Positions 61,544-64,000 of a DNA stretch of 64,000 nt are shown in pieces (position 1 is the stretch's first letter; every line of letters starts with the position of its first letter). This DNA comes from Sphingobium sp. JS3065 (GTDB lineage: Bacteria; Pseudomonadota; Alphaproteobacteria; Sphingomonadales; Sphingomonadaceae). The translations under genes were made by a program, and so were the position numbers. The stretch covers positions 3,351,501 to 3,415,500 of the forward strand of contig NZ_CP102664.1 in the NCBI RefSeq assembly GCF_026427355.1, read 5' to 3'. The notes beneath the pieces are model-generated. The model did no database searches. It was given only the letters and a program-made list of their open reading frames with translations, and was not told the DNA's origin.

Positions 61544-64000
61544 TCAGCGTCGTGGCGAACCCCTCTGCGCGGCCTGTATCTGGCGCTGGAGATGCAGGCG
61601 CCGCTGTTCTTCGGATGACCGGGCTGCCGGGGCAGGCTGTTCCACTGCAGCGCGCGGTGCCACCGGGGCGGCCTTCTCCGCCTCGGCCACGACCCTTGCA
61701 GGCGCGTGGCGTTCATGATGGGCCGACGCCTGTTGCCGAAGATCATTCAGCCTGTCCGCATCGAGCAGATCGGCGAACGCCTGTGCCGCGGCGTCCGCCA
61801 TAATCAGGGCGGCGGCCTTGTCGCGATCTTGCGCACAGGTCGGATCCTTTTTGGCCGCCGCGCATGCCGTCAGCCAGGCGGCAACCAGTTCCGCTTTGTC
61901 GTTTCTCGGACGCTGAACCGATGGGGTAATCGGGGGGGGCTTTGGTGGCGAGGGAGGTGGAACCGCGACTGGTTCCGCTGCTTTGGCAGGCGCAGCGGTG
62001 CTGGCAGGCCCTATGCTGACCGGCTCCATCCTGGATCGGACAGTCTCGACCGGACGCACTGTGGGGGCGGGAATCGCTGGATTGTTCTTGGGAAGTTCGG
62101 CTGCAGGCGTTGAAGTGACGGCAGGGGCAGACGGAGCGGGCGTCGAAGGGGCGGACGCGCGGAGCATCGCCTGCGTGCGATATATGCCCGCCAGGCGTTT
62201 CTGTGCCGTTGGCGACTGAAGATCGGCTGGAGCAATGCCAAGGCGGGCAGCGTCTTCCTCGCTTACCCGCAATTGCGTGCCCTTTGTCAGTATAGGCAGG
62301 CCGCGCTTCGAGATTTCGTCGATCACCCGGTGTACATTGCGCAAAGCCGTTTGCTGAGCGAGTGCTTGGGCAGCACAGCCCGCTTTCTGCGCAGCGCGCA
62401 GGCGATCCTGCACGGCTGGATCGATGCTATAGCGGCGCAACCCATCCTGCATGGCGGGATCGTGATGGGCCAACCTCCACTCGTCCTCAGGCCGTGACGG
62501 GATCGTCAATATGCCCGGCGCCGCCTCGACCGCTTCTACGATCCTGGCGATAAGTCTGTTCTGCCGGTCGCGGATGCGATCAAGCCGGTTCAACTGCTCG
62601 ATCGAAGCGGTGGCCAGCATCATGCGGTCCAGTTCGTCGAGCTTGAACGGCTCGACATGGCCGTCGCGCCGGACCAGGCGGCGGCGGTGCCTTTCGATAC
62701 GACCGAGCCAGCGATCAACCTCCGTGCTGCGCTCTTCAACGGTCAGCGCGCGGCGCTGTTCGGCCGGATCAGGCGTGAGCGGCACGTCAGCCGGAACATC
62801 CGGCATGATGGCGGGAATGCTCTGTCCGACACCTGATGCTTCATCCAGGCGCGGTGTCGCCTGCGGAGCGGGAAGAATCTTTGCCGACGCCCTGGGACGG
62901 GCCAATCCCGGCTGCAGGACATCGAGATCGAATTGGGCCTGCTCGCGCGCAATCTGCGCGCTGACATGGAGGTCGAGAGCGAAGCTGGTTTCCGCCGCGA
63001 ACGCGCGCTCCAAATCCTGAAGATAGAGTTCGGCGTCACGACCGCGCTGGGTGAGCGCCAGATAGCGCGGATGCTGCGCCGGGTCTTTGCCTGCCGCCTT
63101 CCGCTTGGCGGCAAAGTCGGCGGCATGGCCCGCCATGTCGCGGGCTGTGCGTTCCGCGTTGCTGCGCGCCATGGGATGCAGGACGTTCAGCAGGACGTCG
63201 CTGGTGCGAGCCGCGGCACGACCCGTCTCCAACTGGCGTTCCAATTCCGCGATTTCCTTGAGCGCCTTGTCGTCTTCGGTAGCCATGGCGCGAAGTGTCG
63301 CCACCCGGTCGGCGTCCTCCTTGTCCTGCTGATCATGAAACTGCAGGACCCGGCGCAGTTTCCACCGCCAGCCCTTCTCTGCATTGCCCAATTCCTTTTT
63401 GGGCGCCGCTCCGCAGGCGGCGAGAAACCCTGCCTTTGATCCAAGATGGACCTGCGGTTCAGCTGCGATACCCATCTCGGCGAAGGTTCGCGGATCATAG
63501 CGTCGCCGGGATTTGACCATGGCGAGCTCGACATTCACGGCATCTGCGAAGAGCTTGCGCATATGGCTCGGCCATTCGCGGCGGCCCACATCTTTGTCTT
63601 TGGGCCGGCGATGGGGATATGTTTCCCTAGCATTGCGCGATGCCGATTTATGCTGGGCCGCAATGGTGAAATCCCACTCGCCGTCGATCAACTCGCACGG
63701 GCGATCATAGAAGAGCAGATGGAAATGCCAGTTGCGGTCATGGTTGGCCGCCGTGGGCGCATGCAGGGCGAGATAGTAGCGCAGCTTTCGCTTATCGAGT
63801 TCCGCCGCCAGCGCCGACAACACCCGCTCGCATCCCGCCGGTCCCAGTTCGTGCGGCAGTTCGCCGGTGATGCGCCGTTGCACGATGCCGCCTCGGCCTT
63901 CGCGTACATGGATGGCTGCGCCAACCTTCTTCTTCTTTAGCCAGGCGGCTACGCCCTCGATGTCGGCCTCGATCTGAAAGGGATGGGTTCTGGTAACGGC
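61544..64000 (-). CDS. MobA/MobL-type relaxase, 5' end outside window
   Basis: The frame is open to the right edge of the window, giving at least 818 residues. Near the edge, HVREGRGGIVQRRITGELP and a later HDRNWHFHLLFYDRPC supply the histidine motif (HxH-type metal site) of MobA/MobL relaxases, which nick DNA at a transfer origin. DGEWDFT and KDVGRREWPSHMRKLFADAVN follow. The long C-terminal part is charged and helical, without a recognisable helicase or primase motif. This suggests an integrated mobilisable or conjugative element that continues beyond 64000. Confidence 0.8.
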   Translation of the reverse strand, partial: AVTRTHPFQIEADIEGVAAWLKKKKVGAAIHVREGRGGIVQRRITGELPHELGPAGCERVLSALAAELDKRKLRYYLALHAPTAANHDRNWHFHLLFYDRPCELIDGEWDFTIAAQHKSASRNARETYPHRRPKDKDVGRREWPSHMRKLFADAVNVELAMVKSRRRYDPRTFAEMGIAAEPQVHLGSKAGFLAACGAAPKKELGNAEKGWRWKLRRVLQFHDQQDKEDADRVATLRAMATEDDKALKEIAELERQLETGRAAARTSDVLLNVLHPMARSNAERTARDMAGHAADFAAKRKAAGKDPAQHPRYLALTQRGRDAELYLQDLERAFAAETSFALDLHVSAQIAREQAQFDLDVLQPGLARPRASAKILPAPQATPRLDEASGVGQSIPAIMPDVPADVPLTPDPAEQRRALTVEERSTEVDRWLGRIERHRRRLVRRDGHVEPFKLDELDRMMLATASIEQLNRLDRIRDRQNRLIARIVEAVEAAPGILTIPSRPEDEWRLAHHDPAMQDGLRRYSIDPAVQDRLRAAQKAGCAAQALAQQTALRNVHRVIDEISKRGLPILTKGTQLRVSEEDAARLGIAPADLQSPTAQKRLAGIYRTQAMLRASAPSTPAPSAPAVTSTPAAELPKNNPAIPAPTVRPVETVRSRMEPVSIGPASTAAPAKAAEPVAVPPPSPPKPPPITPSVQRPRNDKAELVAAWLTACAAAKKDPTCAQDRDKAAALIMADAAAQAFADLLDADRLNDLRQQASAHHERHAPARVVAEAEKAAPVAPRAAVEQPAPAARSSEEQRRLHLQRQIQAAQRGSPRR

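Noticed and set aside
1..64000. CRISPR array
   Set aside because: No regularly spaced direct repeats with unique spacers were seen; the repeats present are dispersed palindromes.
1..64000. tRNA or rRNA genes
   Set aside because: No stretch with a T-loop GGTTCGAxTCC motif in a cloverleaf context or with rRNA signatures was recognised. A short one could still have been missed by eye.

Overview
The window comes from a high-GC alphaproteobacterium, most likely a sphingomonad (Sphingobium or a relative). The grounds are the flagellar gene order, an opgGH pair beside the flagellin gene, separate petA-petB-petC genes, and the intergenic repeat whose core is CTGAGCCTGTCGAAG, which is common in sphingomonads. 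The genus is an inference; no rRNA or tRNA gene was found.

Positions 1-23.6 kb are a nearly complete flagellar basal-body and export locus: the 3' part of flhA, fliA (sigma-28), a minus-strand opgG-opgH pair, flagellin, a divergent sigma-54-type activator, then fliE-F-G-H-I-J-K-L-M-N-O-P-Q-R-flhB, an unrecognised small gene, fliD and fliS. Three TAAA-N15-CCG-type sigma-28 promoters (flagellin, the unknown gene, fliD) link the late genes to the FliA encoded at the left end. A five-copy TTGCCG/CGGCAA array lies between flagellin and the activator. A strong terminator after fliS closes the block.

Positions 23.7-38.1 kb are housekeeping: argD-argF, hslO, a small DUF3617-like gene, queC-queE, two exported proteins, lipB, a membrane protein, a GNAT enzyme, hemF-trmL, the cytochrome bc1 operon petABC, apt and an MTA/SAH-nucleosidase-like gene. 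Palindromic repeats fill several gaps. Positions 38.1-43.2 kb are an insertion-sequence graveyard: an IS5-type transposase broken by a 23-bp repeat-derived insertion and a second frameshift, and an IS110 element split by an IS1380 element with a CTAA target duplication. Distant 20-bp inverted repeats flank the whole set.

Positions 43.2-58.2 kb are a minus-strand cell-surface polysaccharide cluster: an ABC exporter (KpsE-, KpsM-, KpsT- and Wza/KpsD-like), two GT4 glycosyltransferases, a 932-residue fusion glycosyltransferase, three methyltransferase-like proteins and a four-gene overlapping ADP-heptose set (gmhA, hldA, hldC, gmhB). Because sphingomonads are known for glycosphingolipid instead of LPS, a heptose-containing exported glycan is the most interesting inference here. 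Positions 58.3-64 kb look like the edge of an integrated mobile island: a MobA/MobL-type relaxase running off the right end and four unrecognised small genes, two of which look like tandem paralogues.
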